Below are positions 20,209 to 29,191 of a stretch of DNA of 64,000 bases, one piece after another. Below the pieces are notes generated by a model. It was not told the DNA's origin, made no database searches, and saw only the letters and a program-made list of their open reading frames with translations. A program made the translations under genes and the position numbers. The stretch is from an uncultured Clostridia bacterium (GTDB lineage: Bacteria; Bacillota; Clostridia; Oscillospirales; Acutalibacteraceae): the NCBI GenBank assembly GCA_946407065.1, contig CAMJMQ010000008.1, positions 1 through 64,000 on the forward strand, written 5' to 3'. Each line of letters starts with the position of its first letter. The first letter of the stretch is position 1.

Positions 20209-21582
20209 ATGCCGAAGGAATACAGGACGATCCAGGAAGTAGCAGGTCCTTTGATGCTCGTCAAGGGCGTCAGCGACGTCAACTACAACGATCTGGGCGA
20301 GATCGAGCTTGCGTCCGGCGAAGTCAGACGCTGTAAGGTGCTCGAGATCAACGGTGAAGACGCACTGGTACAGCTGTTCGATTCCGCTGCAGGTATCAAT
20401 CTCTCCAATTCCAAGGTACGTTTTTTAGGCAAGTCGATGGAGCTGGGTGTTTCCACCGATATGCTGTCCCGCGTCTTTGACGGCATGGGCAAGCCGATCG
20501 ACGGCGGCCCCGATATCCTTCCCGAAAAGCGTATGGATATCAACGGTCTGCCGATGAATCCCTACGCCCGTAACTATCCGCAGGAGTTCATCCAGACAGG
20601 TGTTTCCGCTATCGACGGTCTGAACACGCTGGTCAGAGGACAGAAGCTGCCGATCTTCTCGGCATCCGGTCTGCCGCACGCGCAGTTGGCGGCGCAGATC
20701 GCCCGTCAGGCAAAGGTGCGCGGTACCGATGAGCAGTTCGCGGTCGTATTTGCCGCGATGGGTATCACCTTTGAGGAATCCAACTACTTCATCGAGAGTT
20801 TCAAGGAGACCGGCGCGATCGACCGTACCGTTATGTTCGTTAATCTCGCGAACGACCCCGCGATCGAACGTATCTCCACACCCCGTATGGCACTGACTGC
20901 CGCGGAGTATCTGGCATTTGAAGCGGATATGCACGTACTGGTCATCATGACCGATATCACTAACTACGCCGATGCGCTGCGCGAGGTATCCGCCGCGCGT
21001 AAAGAGGTACCCGGTCGTCGCGGCTACCCCGGCTATATGTATACCGACTTGGCAACTTTATATGAGAGAGCCGGTCGTCAGAAGGGCAAGAAGGGCTCTA
21101 TCACCCTGATCCCGATTTTGACCATGCCTGAGGATGACAAGACGCATCCCATCCCCGACCTGACCGGTTACATCACGGAGGGTCAGATCATCCTGTCCCG
21201 TGAGCTGTACCGCAAGAATGTCGCGCCGCCGATCGACGTACTGCCTTCACTGTCCCGACTCAAGGATAAGGGTATCGGCGAGGGTAAGACCCGTTCCGAC
21301 CACAGCAACACCATGAACCAGCTGTTCTCTGCGTATGCGCGCGGTAAGGACGCGAAAGAGCTCATGGTCATCCTCGGTGAGAGCGCTCTGACCGATATCG
21401 ATAAGCTCTACGCGAAGTTCGCCGATCGCTTTGAGAATGAATATGTATCTCAGGGCTACGAGAAGAACCGCTCGATCGAAGAGACCCTTGATCTCGGCTG
21501 GGAGCTGTTACGCATCCTGCCCAGATCGGAGCTCAAACGTATCGACGACAAGTATCTCGATCAGTATTACGATAAGAAGTAA
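20209..21582 (+). CDS. ntpB: V-type ATPase regulatory subunit B
   Basis: Non-catalytic nucleotide-binding partner of NtpA, about 457 aa. The degenerate P-loop region reads [19 protein letters not shown], the usual B-subunit form. [27 protein letters not shown] is the family signature. There are two possible ATGs, 20203 (overlapping the ntpA stop) and 20209. The latter is preferred because AGGAG is then 10 nt away, and related proteins begin directly with the KEYRTI segment. No insertion or truncation is seen. Confidence 0.96.
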   Translation: MPKEYRTIQEVAGPLMLVKGVSDVNYNDLGEIELASGEVRRCKVLEINGEDALVQLFDSAAGINLSNSKVRFLGKSMELGVSTDMLSRVFDGMGKPIDGGPDILPEKRMDINGLPMNPYARNYPQEFIQTGVSAIDGLNTLVRGQKLPIFSASGLPHAQLAAQIARQAKVRGTDEQFAVVFAAMGITFEESNYFIESFKETGAIDRTVMFVNLANDPAIERISTPRMALTAAEYLAFEADMHVLVIMTDITNYADALREVSAARKEVPGRRGYPGYMYTDLATLYERAGRQKGKKGSITLIPILTMPEDDKTHPIPDLTGYITEGQIILSRELYRKNVAPPIDVLPSLSRLKDKGIGEGKTRSDHSNTMNQLFSAYARGKDAKELMVILGESALTDIDKLYAKFADRFENEYVSQGYEKNRSIEETLDLGWELLRILPRSELKRIDDKYLDQYYDKK

Positions 21583-21674
21583 ATAGGGGAGAGAAGAACG
21601 CTGAATATTGGTAATAGTGTTTCATTATACCAAAATTCAACATTCCACATTCCTAATTGAACAGGTGATTATTT

Positions 21675-22322
21675 ATGGCAGTCAAACAGGTCAATCCGAC
21701 CCGTATGGAGTTGTCAAGGCTCAAGAAAAAACTGAATACGGCGACCCGCGGACACAAGCTGTTGAAGGATAAGCGCGACGAACTCATGCGCCGATTTCTG
21801 GAGATGGTGCGTGAGAATCGTGCTCTTCGCATAAAGGTTGAGGAGCAGCTCCGACAGGCAAACGCGAATTTCGTTCTGGCAAAGTCCTCCATGAGTGATG
21901 AAACGCTCAAGGCGGCGTTGCTTGCTCCGAAGCAGGAGGTCTATGTTTCCACTTCCTACCGCAACGTGATGAGTGTCGATATCCCTGTGTTCGAGACGGA
22001 TACCAGAACGCCCGATCCCAATGATATCTATTCCTACGGCTTTGCGTTCACCTCTGCTGATCTGGATGACGCGGTCAAGTCGCTCGCCGACGTCCTGCCC
22101 GACTTGATCAAGCTCGCTGAGATCGAAAAGAGCTGCCAGCTCATGGCAGATGAGATCGAAAAGACCCGCCGCCGCGTCAATGCGCTCGAGCATGTCATGA
22201 TCCCTGAAACACAGGAGCAGATCCGTTATATCACCCGTAAACTGGATGAAAATGAGCGCTCCACCCAGACCCGTCTGATGAAGGTCAAGGATATGATGCT
22301 CCAGCAGGCACACGGTTATTGA
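21675..22322 (+). CDS. ntpD: V-type ATPase subunit D (central rotor shaft)
   Basis: 215 aa. Two long coiled-coil helices at the N- and C-termini (NPTRMELSRLKKKLNTATRGHKLLKDKRDELMRR is interrupted only by natural breaks, and RRRVNALEHVMIP near 175) form the shaft that turns inside the A3B3 head. ACAGGTGATT precedes the ATG. It is the last gene of the operon and is followed by a strong terminator. The 92 bp before it contains only an imperfect AT-rich inverted repeat. Confidence 0.94.
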   Translation: MAVKQVNPTRMELSRLKKKLNTATRGHKLLKDKRDELMRRFLEMVRENRALRIKVEEQLRQANANFVLAKSSMSDETLKAALLAPKQEVYVSTSYRNVMSVDIPVFETDTRTPDPNDIYSYGFAFTSADLDDAVKSLADVLPDLIKLAEIEKSCQLMADEIEKTRRRVNALEHVMIPETQEQIRYITRKLDENERSTQTRLMKVKDMMLQQAHGY

Positions 22323-22344
22323 TCAGACAATATCAAATGATTTT

Positions 22345-22379
22345 ATCCCTCTGACAGAAATTGTCAGAGGGATTCTTTT
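22345..22379 (+). terminator. Terminator of the V-ATPase operon
   Basis: A perfect 12-bp stem (22345-22356 with 22362-22373) with a 5-nt loop and TCTTTT tail, 23 bp after the ntpD stop. Confidence 0.92.
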
Positions 22380-22459
22380 GTTAGGGGAGAATTTACTCTC
22401 AGTTCAAAGGTTATTCATATTTCTCTGTTATGATACATATAGTGATACGGGTGATGTTT

Positions 22460-22765
22460 ATGCCGTGTCGATTACAGGAGCTTCGCAAAAAAGAAGTCAT
22501 CAACGCCTGTACCGGATGCAAGATCGGATATGTGGACGATCTGCAGATCGATACCAAATGTGCCAAGGTCGTGGCGCTGATCGTTTACGGCAGACCGAGA
22601 ATCTTCGGGCTGTTTGGTAAATGTGACGACTACTATATTCGATGGGAAAAGATCCGTTTGATCGGCGAAGATGCGATTCTTGTCGAAGATTCTGTGCAAA
22701 AAATGCCAAACAAAGCAAAAAAACGTCATAAATTTGTGACAATTTGTCATCAAATATTTTTGTGA
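22460..22765 (+). CDS. YlmC/YmxH-type PRC-barrel sporulation protein
   Basis: 101 aa. The core (LQELRKKEVINACTGCKIG, then DLQIDTKCAKVVALIV and WEKIRLIGEDAILVE) has the pattern of the YlmC/YmxH family, small PRC-barrel-like proteins linked to sporulation in Bacilli and Clostridia. Upstream in-frame ATGs (22430, 22454) are rejected. The ATG at 22460 has GGGTGAT before it, and the protein then starts near the family start. The C-terminal 20 residues are basic (NKAKKRHK). The molecular function of the family is not established. Confidence 0.8.
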   Translation: MPCRLQELRKKEVINACTGCKIGYVDDLQIDTKCAKVVALIVYGRPRIFGLFGKCDDYYIRWEKIRLIGEDAILVEDSVQKMPNKAKKRHKFVTICHQIFL

Positions 22766-22832
22766 ACGATAGCAAATTGCACTATATAATTATGTGGATT
22801 ATGTACATTTTTTCTAAATAAATGTTCTAAAT

Positions 22833-22862
22833 AAGCATTAAAAACTGTTTTTAATGCTTTTT
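22833..22862 (+). terminator. AT-rich terminator after the YmxH-like gene
   Basis: An 11-bp A/T-rich stem (22833-22843 with 22849-22859) is followed by T residues. Confidence 0.65.
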
Positions 22863-22889
22863 AAGAATTAAAATGAAAAAGTTACAAAC

Positions 22890-22918
22890 TTGCAATTCTT
22901 GCATTTTTGTGGTTAAAT
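22890..22918 (+). promoter_or_regulatory. Possible promoter of the SleB-like gene
   Basis: TTGCAA (22890-22895), 17 bp, TTAAAT (22913-22918). The -10 is imperfect and the region is AT-rich, so this is tentative. A compartment-specific sporulation sigma factor could be used instead. Confidence 0.35.
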
Positions 22919-23004
22919 AAGACACGAAATAAAGCAAGTCACACCGATTTGCGGATATTTCAATATCGCTGCGGCGATAAACTATTTATAAAGGAGGCAG
23001 AAAT

Positions 23005-23868
23005 ATGAGTACGACCACCCCCCACTTATTACGCAGAACAGTGTTGATCGGTCTCATCATCGCTTTGTTGATGACCACCTATACGCTGATTCTCGCACCG
23101 GGCGTAAGTGCTGCAAGTGATGCCACTAAAACAGAAACCAACAGTGAAAATAATATAGGATCGACTGAGGATTCTCTCCTCACTCAAAGAGCCATCATGA
23201 TCGATGAGGCAAGAAAAGAAGCAAAAGAGGTTGTCAGCGAGCAAATCGCCATCCAAGAGGCGAAGGCTGCTACCGAGGCGCCCACAGAGGCTGCTTCCGA
23301 TAAGCCCCAGAATAATGCTTCTGCTCCCGCAGCATCCGCTCCGGCTGCTTCTCAGGCAGGTGGTTCTTCCAACGGTGAATCTTCAGGCGACAGTGGCTAC
23401 ACTTACGCGGATGACGAGGATTATTACAGCGAAGGAAACGCTGTTTCTGCATCCGGCTCCGGAGATTATCTCCTTGACATCGCTAACCCCGACCCCGGCT
23501 ATGTCGGCTACAGCGTATCTCTCAACGATGAGGACAGAGATATGGCTGAGCGCATCCTGATGGGTGAGGCAGGCGGAGAGGGCTACATTGGTATGGCTCT
23601 CGTTGCTCAGTGTATCAGAGATACTTATGTTAACGGCAGCTACAGCAGCATCGCTCAGCTTTTGAAGGTGAACGGCTACTACGGCTCCACATCCATCACT
23701 CCCTCTCAAACAGCGAAGGATGTCGTTAACTACATCTTTGATCAGGGCGGTTCCGCTGTACAGCACAACATCCGAATCTTCTATGCGACCAACATGTGCT
23801 CCAGCTCATGGCATGAGGCTCAGGACTTCGTTGTACAGTACAACTATGTAAGATTCTTCAACTATTAA
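23005..23868 (+). CDS. Secreted cell-wall hydrolase, SleB/CwlJ (Hydrolase_2) family
   Basis: 287 aa. An N-terminal hydrophobic signal (about 10-36, ending VSA) is followed by a charged helix (60-92), a low-complexity Ala/Pro/Ser/Gly linker (about 93-150), and a C-terminal Hydrolase_2 domain (about 172-287). This domain begins LNDEDRDMAERILMGEAGGEG, where E188 is the likely catalytic glutamate of these lytic transglycosylase-like enzymes. SleB and CwlJ digest spore cortex; the same domain also occurs in vegetative wall enzymes. AAGGAGG precedes the ATG. The long linker and the neighbouring YmxH-like gene are compatible with sporulation, but a vegetative role cannot be excluded. Confidence 0.85.
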   Translation: MSTTTPHLLRRTVLIGLIIALLMTTYTLILAPGVSAASDATKTETNSENNIGSTEDSLLTQRAIMIDEARKEAKEVVSEQIAIQEAKAATEAPTEAASDKPQNNASAPAASAPAASQAGGSSNGESSGDSGYTYADDEDYYSEGNAVSASGSGDYLLDIANPDPGYVGYSVSLNDEDRDMAERILMGEAGGEGYIGMALVAQCIRDTYVNGSYSSIAQLLKVNGYYGSTSITPSQTAKDVVNYIFDQGGSAVQHNIRIFYATNMCSSSWHEAQDFVVQYNYVRFFNY

Positions 23869-23883
23869 TCTTACATCATAAAA

Positions 23884-23939
23884 AAACAGGAAGAAATCAA
23901 GTGTTTTTCTAAGAAAATGCTTGATTTCTTTTTCTGTTT
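23884..23939 (+). terminator. Terminator of the SleB-like gene
   Basis: An 11-bp stem (23891-23901 with 23920-23930), with outer AAACAG/CTGTTT pairing, ends in T-rich sequence. Its 3' arm overlaps the -35 element of the rpsB promoter. Confidence 0.75.
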
Positions 23940-23949
23940 GTGATAAAAT
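23921..23949 (+). promoter_or_regulatory. Predicted rpsB promoter with extended -10
   Basis: TTGATT (23921-23926), 17 bp, TAAAAT (23944-23949), with TG one base before the -10 hexamer. It is embedded in the 3' arm of the preceding terminator. Confidence 0.7.
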
Positions 23950-23975
23950 ATCTAGGCATTACGCACGCCGAAGGC

Positions 23976-24078
23976 TTGACGGTAAGGTGTCGCAGTATGA
24001 TTGCTGCCGATTTTCCCGTCAAAATACAAGGTCTCGGCGGAGGTTAAGCAGGCATGCTGCGCTTGCTTAATATAACCT
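23976..24078 (+). promoter_or_regulatory. Structured rpsB mRNA leader (candidate autoregulatory element)
   Basis: The roughly 140-nt leader contains a long-range stem TTGACGG (23976-23982) with CCGTCAA (24016-24022) enclosing a GCAG/CTGC hairpin. A second hairpin pairs AGGTT-AAGCA (24041-24050) with TGCTT (24064-24068) and AACCT (24074-24078), right before the AAGGAGG ribosome site. Such leaders commonly bind the encoded ribosomal protein. Binding of S2 here is inference. Confidence 0.5.
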
Positions 24079-24093
24079 AAGGAGGAAAAAAAC

Positions 24094-24834
24094 ATGGCAG
24101 TAGTTTCTATGAAACAGCTTCTGGAGGCAGGCGTACACTTCGGCCACCAGACAAGAAGATGGAACCCTAAGATGGCTCCCTACATCTTCACTGAGCGTAA
24201 CGGTATCTACATCATCGACCTGCAGAAGACCGTTGTCAAGCTCGAGGAAGCGTACAACTTTGTAAGAGATCTTTCGATGGAAGGCAAGAGCGTTCTCTTT
24301 GTCGGTACCAAGAAGCAGGCGATGGAGTCTGTTAAGGATGAGGCTACCCGTGCCGGCGCGTTCTATGTCAACGCAAGATGGCTGGGCGGTATGCTGACCA
24401 ACTTCACCACCATCCGCAGAAGAATTGCTCGCTTAAAGCAGCTCCGCACCATGGAAGAGGACGGAACATTTGATCTGCTCCCCAAGAAGGAAGTCATCAA
24501 GCTCAACCTCGAGATCGAGAAGCTCGAGAAGTTCCTCGGCGGTATCAAGGATATGACCGAGATGCCCGGCGCTCTGTTCATCGTTGACCCGAGAAAAGAG
24601 AAGATCGCCGTTGCTGAGGCGAAGAAGCTCGGTATTCCGATCGTAGCGATCGTTGATACCAACTGCGATCCCGATGACGTTGACTATATCATCCCCGGTA
24701 ATGACGACGCGATCCGTGCCGTCAAGCTGATCTCCGGCGCTATGGCGAACGCGATCATCGAGGGTAAGGAAGGCCAGATGGGCGCTGCCGCGATCGAAGA
24801 AGAGCCTAAGGCTGAGGATATCGTAGAAGAATAA
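24094..24834 (+). CDS. rpsB: 30S ribosomal protein S2
   Basis: 246 aa, full length. The N-terminal [22 protein letters not shown] is the S2 signature (broken here only for length), followed by FVGTKKQA, the [12 protein letters not shown] motif and [13 protein letters not shown]. The acidic C-terminal tail ([12 protein letters not shown]) is typical of Firmicutes. AAGGAGG precedes the ATG. It is followed by tsf, the universal bacterial pairing, with a GC-rich hairpin between that may lower tsf readthrough. Confidence 0.97.
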   Translation: MAVVSMKQLLEAGVHFGHQTRRWNPKMAPYIFTERNGIYIIDLQKTVVKLEEAYNFVRDLSMEGKSVLFVGTKKQAMESVKDEATRAGAFYVNARWLGGMLTNFTTIRRRIARLKQLRTMEEDGTFDLLPKKEVIKLNLEIEKLEKFLGGIKDMTEMPGALFIVDPRKEKIAVAEAKKLGIPIVAIVDTNCDPDDVDYIIPGNDDAIRAVKLISGAMANAIIEGKEGQMGAAAIEEEPKAEDIVEE

Positions 24835-24847
24835 TCGTAAGAAATAG

Positions 24848-24874
24848 GGGAGGGCAGGATTTCCTGCTCCTCCC
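24848..24874 (+). terminator. GC-rich hairpin between rpsB and tsf (possible attenuator)
   Basis: GGGAGG-G-CAGGA pairs with TCCTG-C-TCCCTCC-type sequence (24848-24859 with 24862-24874, one bulge). No T tract follows, so it is more likely an mRNA-processing or partial-termination element than a full terminator. Confidence 0.45.
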
Positions 24875-24919
24875 GTTGCAATACTCGCTAATTATTATAA
24901 TTTGAAAGGAATGGTATAT

Positions 24920-25843
24920 ATGGCATTTACAGCTCAGGATGTAAAGGCACTTCGTGAGAAGACCGGCTGCGGTATGATGGACTGCAAAAAGGCGCTTACC
25001 GAAGCGAACGGCGATATGGAAGCCGCTATTGACGTTTTAAGAAAGCAGGGTCTTGCTAAGGCCGCTAAGAAGGCTGACCGTGTTGCTGCCGAGGGTATCG
25101 CTCTGGCGATCACCAACGACACTAACACAGCCGGTGTCGTCATCGAGGTCAACGCTGAGACCGACTTTGTCGCGAAGAATGCTGATTTTCAGGCATTTGT
25201 CAACACTTGCGCTCAGACTGTTATGAACGCGAGCCCCGCTGATGTTGAGGCACTCCTTGCTACCAAGGCTGACGGTTCCGAAATGACCGTTGCCGAGATG
25301 CTGCAGGAAAAGATCCAGACCATCGGTGAGAATATGAAGATCCGCCGCTTTGAGAAGATCGACGGCGCTTGCGTCGCTTATGTACACGCCGGCGGTAAGA
25401 TCGGTGTTATCGTTAACTTCGACACCGATATCGATACCACTAACCCCGAGTTCGTCGCTTACGGTAAGGATATCGCAATGCAGATCGCGGCGCTGAATAC
25501 ACCTTACCTCACCGAAGCTGATGTTCCCGCTGACGTCATCGAGCATGAGAAGAGCATCATGGTCGAGCAGATGAAGAACGATCCCAAGATGGCGAACAAG
25601 CCCCAGCAGGTTCTCGAGAAGATCGTTTCCGGTAAAATGGGCAAGTACTTCAAGGAGAACTGCCTGGTTGATCAGGAGTTCGTCAAGGACAGCTCCATGA
25701 CCGTTGGTAAATACACTGACGCTACCGCTAAGAAACTCGGCGGCAGCATCACCATCAAGAAGTTTGTACGCTTTGAGAAGGGTGAAGGCATCGAGAAGCG
25801 CCAGGACGACTTCGCTGCAGAAGTTGCCAGCATGGTAAAATAA
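24920..25843 (+). CDS. tsf: Translation elongation factor Ts
   Basis: 307 aa nucleotide-exchange factor for EF-Tu. The N-terminal UBA-like domain (AFTAQDVKALREKTGCGMMD, CKKALTEANGDM) is followed by the core with NAETDFVAKN, which inserts into EF-Tu. An in-frame ATG at 24902 would precede the AAAGGAA ribosome site. The ATG at 24920 lies 8 nt after it and matches the family start, so it is chosen. A terminator follows. Confidence 0.96.
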   Translation: MAFTAQDVKALREKTGCGMMDCKKALTEANGDMEAAIDVLRKQGLAKAAKKADRVAAEGIALAITNDTNTAGVVIEVNAETDFVAKNADFQAFVNTCAQTVMNASPADVEALLATKADGSEMTVAEMLQEKIQTIGENMKIRRFEKIDGACVAYVHAGGKIGVIVNFDTDIDTTNPEFVAYGKDIAMQIAALNTPYLTEADVPADVIEHEKSIMVEQMKNDPKMANKPQQVLEKIVSGKMGKYFKENCLVDQEFVKDSSMTVGKYTDATAKKLGGSITIKKFVRFEKGEGIEKRQDDFAAEVASMVK

Positions 25844-25860
25844 TTGATTTGAACTCTTAT

Positions 25861-25891
25861 AACCGCTCCCGTATGGGGGCGGTTTTCTTTT
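25861..25891 (+). terminator. Terminator of rpsB-tsf
   Basis: A 10-bp stem (25861-25870 with 25875-25884, one G-T pair), GTAT loop, then TTCTTTT. Confidence 0.9.
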
Positions 25892-26007
25892 ATGTACCTT
25901 ATGTAAAAGGGGGCACGAAGATCCATATACAGACAGAAACAGAATATTCAAACTTATGAAGAAAGAATGAATTCTTTTGAAAACCATGAAATCTTGACAA
26001 GTTCTAC

Positions 26008-26036
26008 TTTACAATACCCCCATTTTGTAGTACAAT
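26008..26036 (+). promoter_or_regulatory. Predicted promoter of the pyrH operon
   Basis: TTTACA (26008-26013), 17 bp, TACAAT (26031-26036). A TTGACA at 25994 also occurs, but it has no -10 at a suitable distance. Confidence 0.65.
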
Positions 26037-26072
26037 ATATACAACTATGAATCATAACATGGGGTGATATGT

Positions 26073-26783
26073 TTGAAACCGAAATACAAGAGAATTTTAT
26101 TGAAATTATCCGGCGAATCCCTCGCCGGCGCCAACAAGCACGGTATTGATTTTGAGACCGTATCCGCGTACTGTGAGCCGATCAAAAAGCTCGTGGAGAA
26201 CGGCGTACAGGTCGGCATCGTTGTCGGCGGCGGCAACTTCTGGCGCGGACGCTCCAGCGGTGAGATGGATCGTACCCGTGCCGACCATATGGGTATGCTC
26301 GCGACCACCATCAACGCGCTCGGCGTTGCCGATTCTCTCGAACAGATCGGTGTTGATGTCCGTGTGCAGACGGCGATCTCCATGCGTGAGGTGGCGGAGC
26401 CGTATATCCGCAATCGCGCGATCCGTCATTTAGAAAAGGGCAGAGTTGTCATTTTCGGCTGCGGTACCGGTAATCCGTTCTTCTCCACCGATACTGCCGC
26501 GGCTCTCAGAGCTGCCGAGATCGAGGCGGAGATCATCCTGAAGGCGACCTTGGTCGACGGTGTCTACGACAAGGATCCCAACACCTATACCGACGCCGTC
26601 AAGTATGATGTCCTCTCCTTCCAGGAAGTGCTGGAAAAGGATCTCAAGGTCATGGATTCCACCGCTGCGGCGATCTGCAAGGATAACAGTATCGATCTGA
26701 TGGTATTCAGTATTCTCGAACCCGAGAATATCTATGAAGCAGTGTGCGATACCAAGGTCGGCACATTAGTTACAAACAGCTGA
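26073..26783 (+). CDS. pyrH: UMP kinase
   Basis: Amino-acid-kinase-fold enzyme that phosphorylates UMP to UDP. The N-terminal [18 protein letters not shown] and [12 protein letters not shown] motifs are diagnostic. The start is taken as TTG at 26073. GGGGTGA lies 5 nt before it, and the resulting protein (236 aa) begins as family members do. A GTG at 26064 in frame overlaps the ribosome site. It heads the pyrH-frr-uppS-cdsA-dxr-rseP-ispG-polC cluster. Confidence 0.95.
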   Translation: MKPKYKRILLKLSGESLAGANKHGIDFETVSAYCEPIKKLVENGVQVGIVVGGGNFWRGRSSGEMDRTRADHMGMLATTINALGVADSLEQIGVDVRVQTAISMREVAEPYIRNRAIRHLEKGRVVIFGCGTGNPFFSTDTAAALRAAEIEAEIILKATLVDGVYDKDPNTYTDAVKYDVLSFQEVLEKDLKVMDSTAAAICKDNSIDLMVFSILEPENIYEAVCDTKVGTLVTNS

Positions 26784-26814
26784 TGATTATTTCTATATAC
26801 TAAGGAGGATTAAC

Positions 26815-27369
26815 ATGAAAGACGTATTAAAAAAGAACGATGAGCGTATGCAGCGCAGAATCGACCATCTGGTTGAGGAGTTCAAGTCCATCAGAGCAGG
26901 CAGAGCGAATGCGGCTGTGCTCGACAAGGTGACCGTCGATTACTACGGCGTCCCCACTCCGATCAACCAGCTTTCTTCCATCTCGGTTCCCGAGGCAAGA
27001 ACGCTCGTCATCCAGCCGTACGACGCTTCTTCGCTCAAGTCGATCGAAAAAGCGATCCAGATGTCCGATGTGGGTATCAATCCTCAGAACGACGGCAAGG
27101 TTCTCCGTCTGATTTTCCCGCCTCTCACCGAGGATAAGCGTAAGGAGATCGCCAAGGATATCGCTCATATTGCGGAGGATAGCAAGGTTCAGGTACGTAA
27201 TGTTCGCCGCGATACCGTTGAAAAGCTCAAGAAGATGAAGAAGAACGGCGAGCTCACCGAGGATGATCTCAAGGACGGTGAGAAGAAGGTTCAGAAATCC
27301 ACCGACAACTTTATCAAAGAGATCGACTCGATCACCGAAAAGAAAAAGAAAGAGATCATGGAAATCTGA
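26815..27369 (+). CDS. frr: Ribosome recycling factor
   Basis: 184 aa, tRNA-shaped protein that splits post-termination ribosomes with EF-G. It has the usual start (KKNDERMQRRIDHL), EFKSIRAGRANAAVLDKVTV, and the C-terminal helix with VRNVRRDTVEKLKKMKK. AAGGAGG precedes the ATG. It lies 31 bp after pyrH. The 139 bp before uppS holds no convincing promoter or terminator. Confidence 0.96.
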   Translation: MKDVLKKNDERMQRRIDHLVEEFKSIRAGRANAAVLDKVTVDYYGVPTPINQLSSISVPEARTLVIQPYDASSLKSIEKAIQMSDVGINPQNDGKVLRLIFPPLTEDKRKEIAKDIAHIAEDSKVQVRNVRRDTVEKLKKMKKNGELTEDDLKDGEKKVQKSTDNFIKEIDSITEKKKKEIMEI

Positions 27370-27508
27370 GGTTCGCGTGCTTTTTTCCGCCTTTTGCAAG
27401 GTACACCTGTTATTTGACTGCTATCAACGGCGTGTCAGAGGCATATCTCGTTTTTCCACTTCATCATATTTGAAGCTAATCAACTGATATAACATAAGGA
27501 AAAATATT

Positions 27509-28255
27509 ATGGCACTATTCAAAAAGAAACAGGATCAGGAGATCTCCCTCTCCGATATCCAACTGCCCGAGCACATCGGTATCATTATGGACGGCAACGG
27601 ACGCTGGGCAAAAAAACGCGGTTTGCCGCGGTCGGCAGGACATACCGCCGGCGCTCAGACCTTCCGCAAGATTGCCCGCTATTGCAGCGACATCGGCATC
27701 AAGTACCTGACGGTTTACGCTTTTTCCACAGAGAACTGGCGCCGTCCCGGTGATGAGGTCGACGCATTGATGCGTCTTTTTAAAGATTATCTGCAGGAAG
27801 CGATCCGCGACTTTAAGGATGACAGCATTGTACTCCGATTTCTCGGTGATCGCTCCGCGTTCTCACCCGAGCTGCTCAGCCTGATGAATGAGAACGAGGA
27901 AGAGTCCCGCAACCGTGACGGTATGATATTGAATATCGCGATGAATTACGGTGGCAGAGCGGAACTGGTCACAGCGATGCGACAGATGGCGCAAAAGGTC
28001 GCCGAAGGCGCTCTCAAGCCCGAGGATATCGACGAACAAATGGTCTCAAATCACCTGTATACCAAGGGTCAGCCTGACCCCGATCTGATCATTCGTCCCA
28101 GCGGCGAGAATCGCACGTCCAATTTCCTGCTGTGGCAAAGTGCCTATGCCGAATATGTGATCATGGATGTTCTGTGGCCCGATTTCACACAGAAAGATCT
28201 GGATCGGGCATTGATCGAATACGCGAAACGCAACAGACGTTTCGGCGGTGTTTGA
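27509..28255 (+). CDS. uppS: Isoprenyl transferase (undecaprenyl diphosphate synthase)
   Basis: Makes the C55 lipid carrier for peptidoglycan from farnesyl diphosphate and IPP. The 248-aa protein has the catalytic HIGIIMDGNGRWAKKRG near 22-38 (Asp binds Mg-diphosphate), YLTVYAFSTENWRRP, and the C-terminal RPSGENRTSNFLLWQ with RFGGV. One deviation is visible: the usual SGExRxSNFLLWQ reads SGENRTSNFLLWQ, within family variation. There is no signal peptide, and it acts at the membrane face. It precedes cdsA and dxr, so carrier and precursor synthesis are linked. Confidence 0.95.
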   Translation: MALFKKKQDQEISLSDIQLPEHIGIIMDGNGRWAKKRGLPRSAGHTAGAQTFRKIARYCSDIGIKYLTVYAFSTENWRRPGDEVDALMRLFKDYLQEAIRDFKDDSIVLRFLGDRSAFSPELLSLMNENEEESRNRDGMILNIAMNYGGRAELVTAMRQMAQKVAEGALKPEDIDEQMVSNHLYTKGQPDPDLIIRPSGENRTSNFLLWQSAYAEYVIMDVLWPDFTQKDLDRALIEYAKRNRRFGGV

Positions 28256-28330
28256 TACCTAACTATAATATCAATCGGTCGAGCTTTGTGTATCGAACAC
28301 ATCGCAACGCCATACTATTGGAGGATGAAC

Positions 28331-29185
28331 ATGAAAACGCGACTCATTACTTCCGGAATCGGTATCGCTGTAGCGTTGGCGCTCATCATTTTGGGATCGT
28401 ATTTCAACATCGTTATCACGATCGCACTTTCCCTGATCAGCGTCATTTTGTGCGGTGAGTATTTATCGGCGAGAAAGCTGAACAAGGATATCAAGCTGTT
28501 TGCTACTTGCTTGTTCTTTGCTTTGATCATTCCCTTGATGTCTTATATGAAGGAGCCGTATGATCGTTATCGCTTCATCCCGTTCTACCTGTTTGTGCTG
28601 ACAATGTGCATCTTCTCTGTTGTGTTCCATCGTACGATCAAGCTCGATGATATCATGTTCACCTTAGCGGGTGTATCGCTCATCACTGTCTGTATCTCAC
28701 TGCTGAATGTGATCGTATGGACGGACGCCGGTTCGGGTGCTTCTGCCGATTCCAAGCATACCGCGTTTTGGATCATCTTCTGTCTGGGCGTCCCGTGGGT
28801 CGCGGATTCCGGCGCGTATTTTGCGGGCTCGTATCTCGGCAAGCATAAGCTGTGCCCCGATATCAGCCCTAACAAAACGGTAGAAGGTGCGATCGGCGGT
28901 ATCTTAGCCGGTACCTTATCCGCCCTCCTGATCGGTTTGATCTTTAAGCTGGTTTACGGTCAGGTCACGATCTACTACGGCGTACTGGTATTGGTCGCTT
29001 TCGTCAATTCCATCATCTCCATCTTCGGCGATCTGACGTTTTCGATCATCAAGAGAAGCTGTAAGATCAAGGATTTCGGTTCTATCATGCCCGGACACGG
29101 CGGATTGCTCGATCGTTTTGATTCTGTCCTGTTATGTATTCCGGTTGTGTACATCTTTTCACAAACCTTCTATTTTATTATGTGA
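28331..29185 (+). CDS. cdsA: Phosphatidate cytidylyltransferase
   Basis: Integral membrane enzyme forming CDP-diacylglycerol from phosphatidate and CTP. 284 aa with about eight hydrophobic segments. The C-terminal signature is present as SIIKRSCKIKDFG followed by PGHGGLLDRFDS. The upstream in-frame ATGs (28286, 28325) are rejected because TGGAGG (28319-28324) fits the ATG at 28331 best. It ends 6 bp before dxr. Confidence 0.94.
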   Translation: MKTRLITSGIGIAVALALIILGSYFNIVITIALSLISVILCGEYLSARKLNKDIKLFATCLFFALIIPLMSYMKEPYDRYRFIPFYLFVLTMCIFSVVFHRTIKLDDIMFTLAGVSLITVCISLLNVIVWTDAGSGASADSKHTAFWIIFCLGVPWVADSGAYFAGSYLGKHKLCPDISPNKTVEGAIGGILAGTLSALLIGLIFKLVYGQVTIYYGVLVLVAFVNSIISIFGDLTFSIIKRSCKIKDFGSIMPGHGGLLDRFDSVLLCIPVVYIFSQTFYFIM

Positions 29186-29191
29186 TCCACT

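Noticed and set aside
25037-25987. 316-codon minus-strand frame opposite tsf
   Set aside because: Antisense to a highly conserved core gene and no family features; an artefact of codon bias.
25994-25999. TTGACA as the pyrH -35 element
   Set aside because: No -10 hexamer lies 16-19 bp downstream; the TTTACA/TACAAT pair at 26008-26036 fits better.
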